NCBI GenBank assembly: GCA_040182905.1
Contig: JARQWU010000021.1
Coordinates: 1-64,000 of the forward strand
Direction of reading: 5' to 3'
DNA length: 64,000 nucleotides
DNA from: Barthelona sp. PAP020
Lineage: Eukaryota; Metamonada: BaSk clade
The translations under genes were made by a program, and so were the position numbers. Every line of letters starts with the position of its first letter. Position 1 is the stretch's first letter. Below are positions 29,326-39,975 of the stretch, in pieces. The notes beneath the pieces were generated by a model. It ran no database searches. It saw only the letters and a list, made by a program, of their open reading frames with translations, and was not told the origin of the DNA.

Positions 29326-32300
29326 ATGAATGAAGTATTATTAGAATTATACAACAAATTATTAGCTCCAAGTAATGAAATTCAAAAAGCTACTTTGGAA
29401 GAAATTGATGAATATCAAAATGAACCAAATTTTTTATCTGAAACATTAAAAATTGTTGCAGATGATGAAATAGATCTTAAAGTTCGTTTAACGGCAATAT
29501 CAACCTTCAATACCATTGCAGATCGAAGATGGAAAGTTGGAGAAGATGAAGATAAATCTGAAATAAATGATGAAGATAAAGAAATAATCAGACAAGCTAT
29601 AGTTCCTTTGATATTTTCTTTAGAACCTCAATTGAGAACTCAATTAGAGGAAAGTTTAACAATTATTGCTTTGAATGATTATCCTAAAGATTTTCCTGAC
29701 CTATTTACTCAAATAAAAACACATTTAGAGCAAGAAGGTGAATCTCTTGAAATGGTTAATGCAATATTAGGATGTTTGAATCGTTTTTTCAAAGAATTTC
29801 CTCTATTTGATCAATCTAATGATCTATTGGATACAATTGATAAAGTGTGCGATGACTTTGGTGAATTTTATTTAAACTATTTTGTCAAGTATAGTCAAAC
29901 TTGTGTTAATGAAGCTGAAAGTATTATTGGGACAAATAACGAGCCTCAATATTTTGGAAATGTTGAGAATAAGGATTTTTTAAAGTGTTTACAATATCTT
30001 TACGACTTCTTTTGCTATTTAAATAGTCATAATTTTACAAAATTCTTTAAGGATAATATGGAAACATTTGTTGAGGTTTTTCAAGCAATATTAGATGTTG
30101 AAGACCCCGATATGGATGAATTTGAAATCATTCCTTCTTTGGTCAGTAATTTGAAGATAAGTTCCCTGAGGGCACTTACTCTAATGGTAAAACATGGGGA
30201 TGTTTTGGATGAAAGTCAAATATTTAATATTCTATCTACCTCTTGGGAACTTTTTTCCAATATTCCTATGGTTAGTCGTTTTGACCCTTTAAGATTTATT
30301 GTTGTTGATTTTCTAGTAAGTATCATTAATAAAAAGATGGCTGATGTGTTTTTTCAAAACGATGTGTTTTCAAATTTATTTCAGTCCATTATCATGCCTT
30401 TGTTGTATCCAACAGATAATGAGATTGATGATTTTGGACATTCTCCCTTACAACAGATTGATGCTGATGTTCATATGGTTGGATCTACAAAGAAAGCCAA
30501 AGTTTTTGGTTTGATTCGTTCTTTATTAAGAGAAGGAGGAGATGAAAATCTTAGTTCATTTGAAGAGGCCATTGCTTTTATGGCTGAACAAATTACTGAG
30601 GATGAAGAGAATAAAGATAAACATTTAATTGCATTAACTACATTATATATGGCATGTTCTGCCAAATCTTTAACTGATAGTACTGGATGTTTGGTTGTTC
30701 ATTCTAATTTTGATGTTTCACAATTTTTCAATGCATATATTGATCCTATTTTGAATAATACAGAGAAATCGATGGGAAAAAAGATTGATTCCAGCACTTC
30801 TATGGTATATTGCTCATTATTGCAATTCGTATTGATGTTTAGAGTTCATTTTGAAGAAGATATATTGTTAAAATTGCCAACAATTCTTGTAGAATTATTA
30901 AAAACCAACGATGATATGATATTGAGTTATGTTTCTCTTACTTTAACTGAAATTTTAAATAGTAGGGATAACACTTTATTAATAGGTTATACCCAATTAA
31001 TTAATTCTGATTACGATTTGATTGGACATATTTTTAAACAATTATGTCCAAAAATATTGCACATTACCAAAGAACAATTTCCAAACCATTATTTATTGAA
31101 CATTTTGTCAAAATTAAGTTCAATTTTAATGCCTGAATTAATGGTTCAATTGATTGAGGAAAAAGTTGTTATGAGTTTCCTTAAAGAAGCTTTTATTCAA
31201 ATTTATGATAAACCAATAGCTTCTACTTATATTTTACATTATTTTGAATTGTTAATTGGATGTTTAAATTGTTTAAATTTTAACTCTTTGGGCGATTTAC
31301 AATTATACAGTAAAATTGGAGATTCTTTGGAAGCTGGTGAAGTTAATTGTGAAAATGCAAAAAAAAAATTGATCGATATGATTGAAACTGATTTGTTTGA
31401 ATATTTTGGAAATATTTTACAGGATTTGGAAAGAGAATTGCTAGTTCCTTACATTTTCCAAGTAATTTGTGCAATATTGAAAGGTTATCAAATTCCTGTT
31501 GCTGGTTTACCTGAAAATTATGTTGAATTTATGAAAATCATCATCAATTCGGAGGAATATTGGAAAGACAAAAATATGGTTGTTTCTTTGGTAACATCTT
31601 TAGCTACTTTCATTGAATTATTGAGTGAAAATATAGAAGAAGAATATCCTGACCTATTGAAAGCTGTTGAAGAGCGTTTTAAGCAATTGATGAGCAAAAA
31701 GTCAACTGATCATATCGCTGTATTGTTGTTTTATTTAATAATTCAAAATTTAACGTTGGAAAGTTTGAGTTCAATAATTGTTGCCATTTTTTCTAAATGT
31801 TTGACAAGATTAAAAAAATCTGAGACTCATAAAGTATCTGTTGGTATTACTCATATTTTTTCCATGTTCATTTTTAAATTTGGTGTTGAAAATTTCATTC
31901 AAGTTTTTGAGAACATTAATTCGGGTTTGGCGATAAACTTTATTTCCAAAAAGTTTCCCAGTTTATTAGAATGTTGGACTAGTCATTCACCTTGTTTAAA
32001 TGTTGTGGTTATAAGCACTATTCAATTGTTGAATTATTTAAAAGAGAATTCTCTTGTTGATGAAGATGTTTGGTACAAGATATTTGAGAATTTAATTTTA
32101 TTGGTTGTTGGCAATGTCACGTTCCATTCTGATAAGAAAAAGAAATATAATTTGAAATTATCACATCATGGAATTGTTAAAGTTAGCAGGACTACCATTG
32201 AACCTGATTTTTATAAAGATTTCGAAGATATTATTGAAATTGGACAATTTGAAAAGGAACAATTGCTTCTTCATTTTGCTAACTTATGGGATGTTGATGG

Positions 32301-32367
32301 TGATAGATTATCTCAAGATAGTACTGATGCTTTGGTAAGATTGAATCAAAGACTAACAAATGAATAA
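29326..32367 (+). CDS. CSE1: CSE1 / exportin-2 (importin alpha re-exporter)
   Basis: A HEAT-repeat karyopherin of 1013 residues. The N-terminus resembles the importin-beta N-domain that binds Ran-GTP (VRLTAISTFNTIADRRWKVG; LRTQLEESLTIIALNDYPKD). The segment YDFFCYLNSHNFTKFFKDNM followed by ETFVEVFQAIL, and the Cse1 block IIMPLLYPTDNEIDDFGHSP, identify exportin-2 rather than importin-7/8, which has more C-terminal acidic sequence. CSE1 exports importin alpha from the nucleus; an importin alpha gene lies at 9.2 kb. I start at the ATG at 29326; upstream codons in frame begin with TTG. The C-terminus carries basic residues (SDKKKKYNLKLSHHG). Confidence 0.83.
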   Translation: MNEVLLELYNKLLAPSNEIQKATLEEIDEYQNEPNFLSETLKIVADDEIDLKVRLTAISTFNTIADRRWKVGEDEDKSEINDEDKEIIRQAIVPLIFSLEPQLRTQLEESLTIIALNDYPKDFPDLFTQIKTHLEQEGESLEMVNAILGCLNRFFKEFPLFDQSNDLLDTIDKVCDDFGEFYLNYFVKYSQTCVNEAESIIGTNNEPQYFGNVENKDFLKCLQYLYDFFCYLNSHNFTKFFKDNMETFVEVFQAILDVEDPDMDEFEIIPSLVSNLKISSLRALTLMVKHGDVLDESQIFNILSTSWELFSNIPMVSRFDPLRFIVVDFLVSIINKKMADVFFQNDVFSNLFQSIIMPLLYPTDNEIDDFGHSPLQQIDADVHMVGSTKKAKVFGLIRSLLREGGDENLSSFEEAIAFMAEQITEDEENKDKHLIALTTLYMACSAKSLTDSTGCLVVHSNFDVSQFFNAYIDPILNNTEKSMGKKIDSSTSMVYCSLLQFVLMFRVHFEEDILLKLPTILVELLKTNDDMILSYVSLTLTEILNSRDNTLLIGYTQLINSDYDLIGHIFKQLCPKILHITKEQFPNHYLLNILSKLSSILMPELMVQLIEEKVVMSFLKEAFIQIYDKPIASTYILHYFELLIGCLNCLNFNSLGDLQLYSKIGDSLEAGEVNCENAKKKLIDMIETDLFEYFGNILQDLERELLVPYIFQVICAILKGYQIPVAGLPENYVEFMKIIINSEEYWKDKNMVVSLVTSLATFIELLSENIEEEYPDLLKAVEERFKQLMSKKSTDHIAVLLFYLIIQNLTLESLSSIIVAIFSKCLTRLKKSETHKVSVGITHIFSMFIFKFGVENFIQVFENINSGLAINFISKKFPSLLECWTSHSPCLNVVVISTIQLLNYLKENSLVDEDVWYKIFENLILLVVGNVTFHSDKKKKYNLKLSHHGIVKVSRTTIEPDFYKDFEDIIEIGQFEKEQLLLHFANLWDVDGDRLSQDSTDALVRLNQRLTNE

Positions 32368-32865
32368 TATTTTGTTGGAAACATTGATGTCGGATTCGTT
32401 ATTTCAATCCTTACTAAAATTGAAAAGAAAAATATATAATTCCTTTTAAAGAATATTGGATATTGTTTCAAATGTTTGAATTATTTTTATTTATTTTTCA
32501 ATTCTCTGAATAAAAAAATTGTTGTTTGTTTTTTTTGACAAAAAAAAAATATTTTTGAAACTTTTGTTTTTTTACTTTCAAACTCCAATTCATCCCTTTT
32601 GAATCAAAAATTGCAAAAATTCTTTTGATAAACAATTAACTTGGTGGAAAAAATCATCGAAAAAAAAAAAAGAAAAAAATACACATTTTTCAAAATGTTT
32701 TTCTGTGTTCTGGAGTTGTACATGGTACAAAAGAGTGACAAGACGAACTAAAAAGCAATGTGTGATGACCGTATGAATAAAAAATGGCAAAAATTTGTTT
32801 ATTGACTAGAATTCCGAACCTTAAATCTCTTGGCTTTAAGGATAACAAATAAAAACGATGGATGC
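32368..32865. other. Intergenic spacer between convergent genes
   Basis: About 500 bases of AT-rich DNA with several A and T homopolymers (for example near 32540-32580 and 32650-32690) between the stops of CSE1 and NOG2. It should hold both polyadenylation regions. A 66-codon frame at 32590-32790 is low complexity. I see no RNA gene. Confidence 0.5.
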
Positions 32866-35061
32866 TTATTTGAAGGGTAAAACTGGTGGTTGAGCCTTTT
32901 TGTCTCTGGCCCTTCTTCTTCCCTTGACATCAGCTGTTTCATAATAGTGATTACCGGTTTTTTCGCCGCTCCAACCACCTTTAGGCTTATCAACAGGTTT
33001 ATTCCACTCATGATATCCACGTTTTCCTTTTAATTTATTTTTTTTAGCGGTTGCTATTTGGTTTGCTGAAACCTTTTGCCCTTGGAGCAACATTTTGGCT
33101 GTGTCTTTCACAAATGAATCCTTGAATTTCTTGCTGCGTCGAGTGGATCTCGAAGATATCTTTGCCTTTGGTTTTGAGGCTTGTTTTTGGTTTGCAGCCT
33201 CTTCATCTGCTTCCTCAAGATCCTCAATTTCATCAAAATCAGACATTTCAAAATCTTCATCGAAATCTTCTTCATCTTCTTCATCTTCGGCTTCATCTTT
33301 TGCTTCATTTTTGGCAGTGTCTTCGTCGTCCAAAATGGGAGCACGTTTCTTTTCATCACTTTCATCAACATATTCACTTTTGTTTTTGCTCTTCTTCATT
33401 GAGCTTGCGGTGTCAAAGACTTCATCCCAATCAAAGCCATGGCTCAATTCAACTTCTTCTTCGCTTTCTTCTTCGCTTTCTTCCTCTTCTTCCTCAATCA
33501 CGTTTTCTTCCTCATCTTTGACGGAAATTTCTTGTTCCTCCGTTTCATCGGCTTCATCATTTGTAGAAACAGCACTGCGCTTGGTCAATTGCTCAAGGTT
33601 CTTCTTTTGAAGGGCTTCAAATCTTTCAAGCTTTTCAGTACGATGCTTTCTACGAGCATCCTCATCGAACACTTCAGGAGGCGATACATAATGAGGAAGC
33701 TTTCCTCGAATCCAATCAGTCAACACATATTTGCAGGTGTTGTTAACATCGGGTCTGTCACCAGGGAGCAATTTTCCCATACGTCTGGCAAGCAATTCAA
33801 TAAATTCATGATGATCCTTCCATCCCTTAATGCCATACAAACGCTCCAACGCTTCAGGATTTGCCTTCTTCAGCAAGGCAGGAATGTGTCTTGAGGGCTC
33901 CTGTATCGACTCAATACGAATAGCTCCTCTCAAGACAACTTTATCACTCAAATGCTGTTTTTCTTGATCGTCCATTTCTTTCTCTTCTTTTATGGATGGG
34001 ATGACAATACCAGGACAATCAATCAAGAAGATTCTCTTCATTAGTGAAACAAACAACCAATCCCTTGTTTCTCCCGCAATTGGCGCGACCTTGACAACTC
34101 GGTCACCTCTCAAAGTGTTGATAACACTTGATTTCCCAACATTAGGGTATCCAATTAACCCGACAGAGATTTGGCTCTTCTCAGGGTGCAGATTTGAAAA
34201 CTCCCTCAACAACTCAATCAAGGGACCCTTTCCAAAAGGTTTTGTGATAGACGCATGGAAGGCGAGAGTGATATGGTCTCTGGAAAGATATCTCACCCAA
34301 CGTTCAGTGACCCATGTGGGAACCAAATCAACTTTATTCAACAGAAGAACTAAATGTCTGTGTCTGTGATCAGGACCCTTCAAATAACGCTCAATTACGC
34401 GTGATCTCGTACCGATTGGATCTCTGACATCAAGTATTTGGATGATAACATCAGAAGAATCAACAACTTTGAAGAGCTCTCCCCAAATACGCTTTGACTG
34501 ACCCTTTTGATAAATAGGTTGATCAACAGCCAGTGAAGTTCCATCATTTTCACGAATAACGTTTGAATCTTTGTCGGCATCATAATTGTTCAACTTATCT
34601 GACGCTTTTGTCATCAAACCATCCATATCTGAAACCTCCAACGTTGGACGTAATCGCTGCGCCTTCGGTCCAAATGTGTTGTCAAATGATTCAACATCAG
34701 TGATGTGAAAATTCTTTTCAACTTGGTCTTCATCATTAAACAACAAAGAATAGGGAATATCTTTTGGTTTTAACAACACTTGATGAGGGTCATGTTCTTC
34801 ATTGAATGTTTTTCTCAGGTTCTGTAATTTCTTTTGGTCAATCTTCTTAATATTAGCAAACCATTTTCTATTAGCCTCAATTCGTGCACTATCTGGTGCA
34901 ACACTCGATGCAAACTCTCCTCTTTGACCACCATCATTGGTCTTTCGAACCTTTCCTCGGTACATCCTTAATCTACGTATTGTAGACGCAGTACGTACAC
35001 TGTGAACGTTTGTTGGTTTAGGACGGTTGGGATTATCTGCAGTATGTGATTGAAGAGGCAT
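32866..35061 (-). CDS. NOG2: Nucleolar GTPase 2 (NOG2 / GNL2), 60S ribosome assembly
   Basis: A 731-residue circularly permuted GTPase. Motif order is G4 (LLNKVDLVP), G5-like (ASITKPFGKG), G1 (GYPNVGKSS), G2 and G3 (DCPG), as in the YlqF/Nog2 class. The N-terminal NGP1NT domain is clear: ANRKWFANIKKIDQKKLQNL and FNDEDQVEKNFHITDVESF. After the GTPase comes LEALARRMG-like sequence (FIELLARRMGKLLPGDRPDV) and a long acidic tail (about 480-630), ending basic (RGYHEWNKPVDKPKGGWSG). In the family it checks the pre-60S particle in the nucleolus. The acidic tail produces several shadow frames on the other strand. Confidence 0.93.
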   Translation of the reverse strand: MPLQSHTADNPNRPKPTNVHSVRTASTIRRLRMYRGKVRKTNDGGQRGEFASSVAPDSARIEANRKWFANIKKIDQKKLQNLRKTFNEEHDPHQVLLKPKDIPYSLLFNDEDQVEKNFHITDVESFDNTFGPKAQRLRPTLEVSDMDGLMTKASDKLNNYDADKDSNVIRENDGTSLAVDQPIYQKGQSKRIWGELFKVVDSSDVIIQILDVRDPIGTRSRVIERYLKGPDHRHRHLVLLLNKVDLVPTWVTERWVRYLSRDHITLAFHASITKPFGKGPLIELLREFSNLHPEKSQISVGLIGYPNVGKSSVINTLRGDRVVKVAPIAGETRDWLFVSLMKRIFLIDCPGIVIPSIKEEKEMDDQEKQHLSDKVVLRGAIRIESIQEPSRHIPALLKKANPEALERLYGIKGWKDHHEFIELLARRMGKLLPGDRPDVNNTCKYVLTDWIRGKLPHYVSPPEVFDEDARRKHRTEKLERFEALQKKNLEQLTKRSAVSTNDEADETEEQEISVKDEEENVIEEEEEESEEESEEEVELSHGFDWDEVFDTASSMKKSKNKSEYVDESDEKKRAPILDDEDTAKNEAKDEAEDEEDEEDFDEDFEMSDFDEIEDLEEADEEAANQKQASKPKAKISSRSTRRSKKFKDSFVKDTAKMLLQGQKVSANQIATAKKNKLKGKRGYHEWNKPVDKPKGGWSGEKTGNHYYETADVKGRRRARDKKAQPPVLPFK

Positions 35062-35350
35062 TAAATTATCACAATGAAAAGAAATTTATTTTTTTTAAAA
35101 TACCTTAATTTTTATATTCTGAGACCTTTTCATTGATGAGCTTCACATAAACATTTATTAAATTGAATATATAAACAAATACAAAGAAATGATTTGTTGG
35201 CACTTTAAAAAAGAAATATTGTCATCCAATGTGTTGAATAAAAATGGGTGTAATGTGTGAAGATTCTCAAACAATAATTTGGAAGAGTAATCAAAGTCAT
35301 TTTTTTTTTCAAAAAAGAAATTTTGTTAATAGTACAGTTGTATTATTTTA

Positions 35351-36376
35351 ATGACAAACAATAATACACATACAACCAATTTATTAAATGATTTAGATGA
35401 TGTGTTAAAGATTGAATTACCTAATCAATTTGATTCACCAAAGATAGACAGTCAAATGGCTGAGTATACTGAATTTTTAGATTCTACAAAGATTAGTGAT
35501 TTAGAACATGATCATATTCGAAAAGTATTGAAAAAATTTTCAAAAATGTTTTCTAAATATGAAGATTCTCCTTTAGTTGCATTATTACAAGCCCATCATT
35601 CATTTCTATTAAAGGTTTCTTTATTTTTTCAAGAAAGAACACAAGAAAGAACACAAAATCGTATTATAATTCAAAATTTAGTTTCTTCCATTGAAGAAGA
35701 AGTTAAATTTTTTAGCAAAGAATCTCATTATATAAATAACTACATCGACCTGTTTCAAAAATCCAATTCAACATTATCTTCTGAAGCATTGCAATTAAGA
35801 CAGCAGATTGAGATATTTGAGCTTGAATCAGCGAAAGTTAAACCACTGAATAAAAAATGTGAACAATTTCAAAATGAAATATTGGGATTGAAAGAGAGAT
35901 TACAGACCATGGAGAGAACTAACAATGAAGTTATTGATGGGTTGCAGAAAAATTTGGCTGAACAAGAAAATACTTTTGGCAATATTGTGACAAAATTGGA
36001 AAATGAAAAGAAACAGTTGGAAACAACTTTGTGTGATTTGCAACAAAGTTTGGGATTTAGAGACAATGAAATTGAAAAGACTTTGGAAGGTATGTTACGA
36101 TTACAAGAAAAAACAGATAATAAAGTGTTAAATTTACAAAAACAACTGAGTATAAAGACAAATGACTATGATTTTTTGCAAAAAAAAAGTAAATATTTGT
36201 TATCTGAATTGGAAGAATCGATTAAAAAAGAAAAAAAATTGAAAAAAATTGTTGAAGAATTAGAAATTGAAAAGAATAAATTAAAAGGAATCATTAACAC
36301 TTGTATTGGTCTATTAGCTCATCCTGCAGAAGAATCTATTGAATTGTTAAAAGATATGATGGGAGAAAAAGTGTAA
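35351..36376 (+). CDS. Coiled-coil protein of unknown function (341 aa)
   Basis: Residues about 135-320 form long heptad stretches (LKERLQTMERTNNEVIDGLQ, IEKTLEGMLRLQEKTDNKVL, LKKIVEELEIEKNKLKGIIN). The first 100 residues are helical but less regular and include a small 12-base duplication giving ERTQERTQ. A predicted filament or scaffold component (centrosomal, flagellar or tethering) by analogy only. There is no membrane segment. The downstream neighbour on the same strand is the Ser/Glu-repeat protein, 150 bases away. Confidence 0.65.
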   Translation: MTNNNTHTTNLLNDLDDVLKIELPNQFDSPKIDSQMAEYTEFLDSTKISDLEHDHIRKVLKKFSKMFSKYEDSPLVALLQAHHSFLLKVSLFFQERTQERTQNRIIIQNLVSSIEEEVKFFSKESHYINNYIDLFQKSNSTLSSEALQLRQQIEIFELESAKVKPLNKKCEQFQNEILGLKERLQTMERTNNEVIDGLQKNLAEQENTFGNIVTKLENEKKQLETTLCDLQQSLGFRDNEIEKTLEGMLRLQEKTDNKVLNLQKQLSIKTNDYDFLQKKSKYLLSELEESIKKEKKLKKIVEELEIEKNKLKGIINTCIGLLAHPAEESIELLKDMMGEKV

Positions 36377-36526
36377 ATTTGATCTCTGTTTTTGTAAATT
36401 TTGAAATTGCTTTTTTTTTGTTTTTTAAACGTTTTTTTTATTTTTGTGATTTACAAATTGAATTTTGGTAAATTGATTCATACTATTTGATAATTATTTG
36501 ATAAATAATCATTTTTTATTTCGACA

Positions 36527-37381
36527 ATGAAACCTGATTCACCAGAGTCAACGAAAAAAAAAACTTTTTATCCTGATAGTGATTCTGATTCTTCGAATTC
36601 ATCTCAAAACGACAAAATATACAAAACTTCACTTGAATTGGAAACAGTTTCTGATACTGCTGGTGCTTATGACACTGACAGTTCTGATAGGTTTAATGAT
36701 GATAATGGTACTGAATTGAATTACACAGCTCTTTTTGATATTCCACTTTTGGAAATACAGTTGGATTTTGAAAGTGAAAGCGGTAATACTAGTGATAGTG
36801 ATGATGACAGTTTATCTGATTGTAATTTAGAGGAAGAAGACACAACCGAATCTGAGTTAGAGTCTGAAATTGAATTGGAAATTGAGTCTGAGTCTGAGTC
36901 TGAGTCTGAGACCGAGACCGAGACTGAATCTGAATCTGAATCTGAGAGTGAATCTAAATCTGATGATGGTGATAATAAAGAAGAGACTGCAACCGAATCT
37001 GACACAGAATCAACAAGTGAGTCTGAGTCTGAGTCTGAGTCTGAATCAGAAACTGAAAGCGAATATGAATCCGAAAAGGAAGCAAAAAAGGAATATTCTG
37101 ATTCTGATTCTGAATCTGAGTCTGAAAGCGAATCCGAATCTGAAAGTGAATTTGAAAAGGAAGAAAATGAGGAAGAGCTTGATTCTGAATCAACAAGTGA
37201 GTCTGAATCAAAATCCGAAAGTGAATCAGAATCCGAATCTGAAAGTGAATCTGAGAATGAAGAAGAGAATGAACAGGCGGAGACTGAATCTGAGTCTGAA
37301 AGTGAATCTGAAAGCGAATCTCAAAGCGAATCTGAAATGGAAGAAGAGAAAGAAGAAAAGGAAGAAGAATCCAATTATTAG
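36527..37381 (+). CDS. Ser/Glu-repeat protein, frame interrupted by TAG and continuing to 37606
   Basis: A protein of 284 codons dominated from residue 100 by Ser-Glu dipeptides ([18 protein letters not shown]), encoded by mixed GAA/GAG and AGT/TCT/TCA codons, so selection on the protein rather than pure microsatellite slippage is likely. The Asp/Ser-rich N-terminus contains [20 protein letters not shown], a short hydrophobic patch. After the TAG at 37379-37381 the same frame stays open for 74 more codons, again Ser/Glu-rich, ending with a basic stretch NKHKPNKKLAPRQFWTRFNC and TAA at 37604-37606. Thus either a recent nonsense change, a sequencing error, or readthrough. Ser-Glu runs are typical CK2 targets in nucleolar proteins (Nopp140-like), but no family is assigned. 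Confidence 0.6.
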   Translation: MKPDSPESTKKKTFYPDSDSDSSNSSQNDKIYKTSLELETVSDTAGAYDTDSSDRFNDDNGTELNYTALFDIPLLEIQLDFESESGNTSDSDDDSLSDCNLEEEDTTESELESEIELEIESESESESETETETESESESESESKSDDGDNKEETATESDTESTSESESESESESETESEYESEKEAKKEYSDSDSESESESESESESEFEKEENEEELDSESTSESESKSESESESESESESENEEENEQAETESESESESESESQSESEMEEEKEEKEEESNY

Positions 37382-37606
37382 TTTCAAAGCGAATCTGAAA
37401 AAGAAGAAGAGAAGAAAGAGGAAAAAAATGATTCTGAAAGTGAGCCTGAAAAGGAAGAATCAGAAAGTGAATCAGAAAGTGAGTCTGAGATGAAAAACTT
37501 CAAAAAAGAGGCTAATGATAGATATAATGATGATGATAGAGCAAATAAACATAAGCCCAACAAAAAACTTGCACCAAGACAATTTTGGACAAGATTCAAC
37601 TGTTAA

Positions 37607-38166
37607 TTAGTCAGAAAAACAACAAAAAATCTGAAAGTTTACATAAAAGTGAGGAAAGAAATTCCTCAAGTCTTTTTTTTTTCTCTTTGTATGAAATTTC
37701 CATTTGTGAATTTATAAATTCGCAGCAGATTATATACAAATTGTAAAATTGTTTTCATTTCAACCAAAATTTTCTGTGATTTACTTAAAGAGCAAAAAAA
37801 AAAGGTGAAGAAGGTAAAAATTTATATGAAAAAGAAACAAAGAAAAATTACCCTGCAATTGTTGGTTTTTTCTTTTTTTTAAAAGACAGGTGCCCATGTA
37901 CTCTATTATGCATAGATTTAACAGTTAAAATCAATCAAATCTCTTTTTTTTTTGGAAAATATGTAAAAGAATTGGATAAGAAAAAGAAAACAATTATCAT
38001 TTATTTCTTCAATGATCAAAACAATTGAAGAATTGAAAACAAAAAGATTTGGGAAATGAACAGGTTCAAATTTTGAACTTTCCAAGCATTTTTGAATTGA
38101 ACAACTTTAATAAAATACAACAACATTTGAGATTAAACAGAATTATAAAAAAAAAAAAGTTATCAT
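37607..38166. other. Intergenic spacer between convergent genes
   Basis: AT-rich, many A and T runs. One perfect hairpin followed by a T run is listed separately. No reading frame of note. Confidence 0.5.
37650..37682 (+). terminator. Perfect 7-bp hairpin followed by a T tract
   Basis: TGAGGAA (37650-37656), loop AGAAA, TTCCTCA (37662-37668), then AGTC and a run of ten Ts. It lies 44 bases after the extended stop of the Ser/Glu protein. A T tract is the classical RNA polymerase III stop, and a stem before it is typical of small RNA 3' ends; it may equally be a chance structure in the mRNA 3' region. Confidence 0.3.
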
Positions 38167-39975
38167 CTATTTGGGTTGAGAAACTAATGATTGAATGATT
38201 GCCTTTGAATATTTTAAACGTTTGAAAATTTCAGAATGTTTCGTTTTTACCAACTGGGATTGTTCTAATACCATAGGAACACGATCTTTGTTCAAATAGC
38301 CAATTTTCTTTGATCCAACATCCCAAATTAGCTTTGTATGATCAGAAAAGTTGGTTTGAACAATGCTCTTTGCAAGTCTAAAAACCATTGCTCTGTTAGT
38401 ACGAACATATGACTTCACATAATTGCATTGTTCCAAATCAGCATAGGTATCATTAGTTAACGAAACATCATGCGGGAAAACTGTTGTAGAAAGATGTTTA
38501 AACTGGTTTCTAGCATAAATAACACATGAAACTTTTTGTTGCAATTGGTCTGGAGGAGTTCGAAAATTAAATCTTATGGGTTGAGCATCATGCAATCTTT
38601 TATTCCCAAAACTATCTGTTTCTTGTGATTGAACACGTTGAATAAAAACACATTCCTCACCATGCAGAAAAGCCAACATTTTGGAATTATCATTGAACAA
38701 AATTCCCATTATACCTGAGGATAAAAGATATGAGAATCCAAATTTGGCCTCGTGATGTGCCCAAAGCAACACATGTTGGCCAGGCAAATTTTCATAACCC
38801 TTCGCAAATTGCATTGGGGCAACACCATTATTTACATTGTTTTTGACATTATTTTGTATTTTTTCCTCTTCAATCCTATTTATTTTTTGATTGAGTGTCG
38901 TTATTGATGGTTTTTTGGCAAGAGGAGAATCAACATGTTTATCAACACTTCTCTTTACAGTTGAATCAGGATTATTGTTTGCTTTTACCAATGGTGTAAT
39001 CTTTGGGGAGGCTTTTGGCGACTTTACATGCACACTCATTGGAACTGGTTGAGCAAAAAACGGATGATTCATTAAGGAAGTTAGACTAGGTCTAAATCTT
39101 CTTGAAACTAAAATAGAGTTGATTAAATCAACAATTAATTCAGGATAATCATTTGATGGATATTCAACATTTCCAACTCCTTTTAAAATGTTCTTAGCTG
39201 TTTGATCTGGGCCAAGTTTTGATTCAAAAGGAGGCTTACCAACTAACATTGTGTAAAAGCAAACACCCAAACTCCATACATCAACTTTCAATGTGTAAGG
39301 TTTTTTTTTGACAATTTCAGGAGCCATATAATTTGGGGTTCCACAACAACTGCTTCTTTCCTCCATTTTACTTCTTAAAGTCACAGCCATACCAAAATCA
39401 CAGTATTTCAAACGCTTTTCACGAGTCAATAGAATGTTAGAAGGTTTAATATCTCTATGCATTACCATATTCTCATGTAAAAAATGTAATTTATTGATCA
39501 TTTCACGTCCCCAAAAACGTATTTCATTTTCACTCAAAGGGCCTTGTTTATTTATGACTTGCTGCAAAGAAGCTCCTAATTTTTCCTGAATAATATATAC
39601 ACACTGGTCATCATTGAAATGCTCCAAAAGTTTTACCACAGGACAATTCTCTATTTGAGATAACTGAGTGTGTATAGCTAATTCTTGTTCTAATTTCGTC
39701 AAATGTTTTTGTTCCAAGCCTTCCAAAGCAATGGTTTTGCAAGCTGCAATTTTTGTAGATCTTGACATAGGATCGATATAAGTAACTTCCCAAACGGTTC
39801 CAAATCCTCCTTTTCCTAACATCTTTCCTCGCTTATATAAAATGCCATTTCTATTTGAAATAATTTCAGGTGGTTTGACTAAAACGCGTTTCCCTCGTTT
39901 TAACCGTTTAATAATTTCAACCTTTTGTGGTTGATTTGTATCAACCTCATATGGTTGATACAACACAGAATTCAT
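38167..39975 (-). CDS. PLK: Polo-like kinase
   Basis: A 602-residue mitotic/cytokinesis kinase. The kinase domain (about 40-310) has LGKGGFGTVWEVTY, AACKTIAL, HRDIKPSNILL, YCDFGMA and CCGTPNYMAPEIV, the PLK-type activation segment. It is followed by a linker and two polo boxes: VLLWAHHEAKFGFSYLLSSG then IMGILFNDNSKMLAFLHGEE (box 1), and the segment from NYVKSYVRTNRAMVFRLAKS then IVQTNFSDHTKLIWDV (box 2). Polo boxes dock the kinase on phosphorylated Ser-pSer/pThr motifs at centrosome/basal body, kinetochore or cleavage sites. The true start is taken as the ATG at 39975; the longer frame begins at GTG. Confidence 0.93.
   Translation of the reverse strand: MNSVLYQPYEVDTNQPQKVEIIKRLKRGKRVLVKPPEIISNRNGILYKRGKMLGKGGFGTVWEVTYIDPMSRSTKIAACKTIALEGLEQKHLTKLEQELAIHTQLSQIENCPVVKLLEHFNDDQCVYIIQEKLGASLQQVINKQGPLSENEIRFWGREMINKLHFLHENMVMHRDIKPSNILLTREKRLKYCDFGMAVTLRSKMEERSSCCGTPNYMAPEIVKKKPYTLKVDVWSLGVCFYTMLVGKPPFESKLGPDQTAKNILKGVGNVEYPSNDYPELIVDLINSILVSRRFRPSLTSLMNHPFFAQPVPMSVHVKSPKASPKITPLVKANNNPDSTVKRSVDKHVDSPLAKKPSITTLNQKINRIEEEKIQNNVKNNVNNGVAPMQFAKGYENLPGQHVLLWAHHEAKFGFSYLLSSGIMGILFNDNSKMLAFLHGEECVFIQRVQSQETDSFGNKRLHDAQPIRFNFRTPPDQLQQKVSCVIYARNQFKHLSTTVFPHDVSLTNDTYADLEQCNYVKSYVRTNRAMVFRLAKSIVQTNFSDHTKLIWDVGSKKIGYLNKDRVPMVLEQSQLVKTKHSEIFKRLKYSKAIIQSLVSQPK

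Noticed and set aside
32590-32790. 66-codon frame on the minus strand
   Set aside because: Low-complexity Phe/Lys sequence in a spacer between convergent genes.
33095-33894. Long Ser- and Leu-rich frames opposite NOG2
   Set aside because: Reverse-complement shadows of the acidic/coiled tail; NOG2 is unambiguous.
36721-37599. Several frames opposite and beside the Ser/Glu repeats
   Set aside because: The 6-base GAATCT-like repeats open all frames; only the ATG-led Ser/Glu frame has a non-repeat N- and C-terminus.
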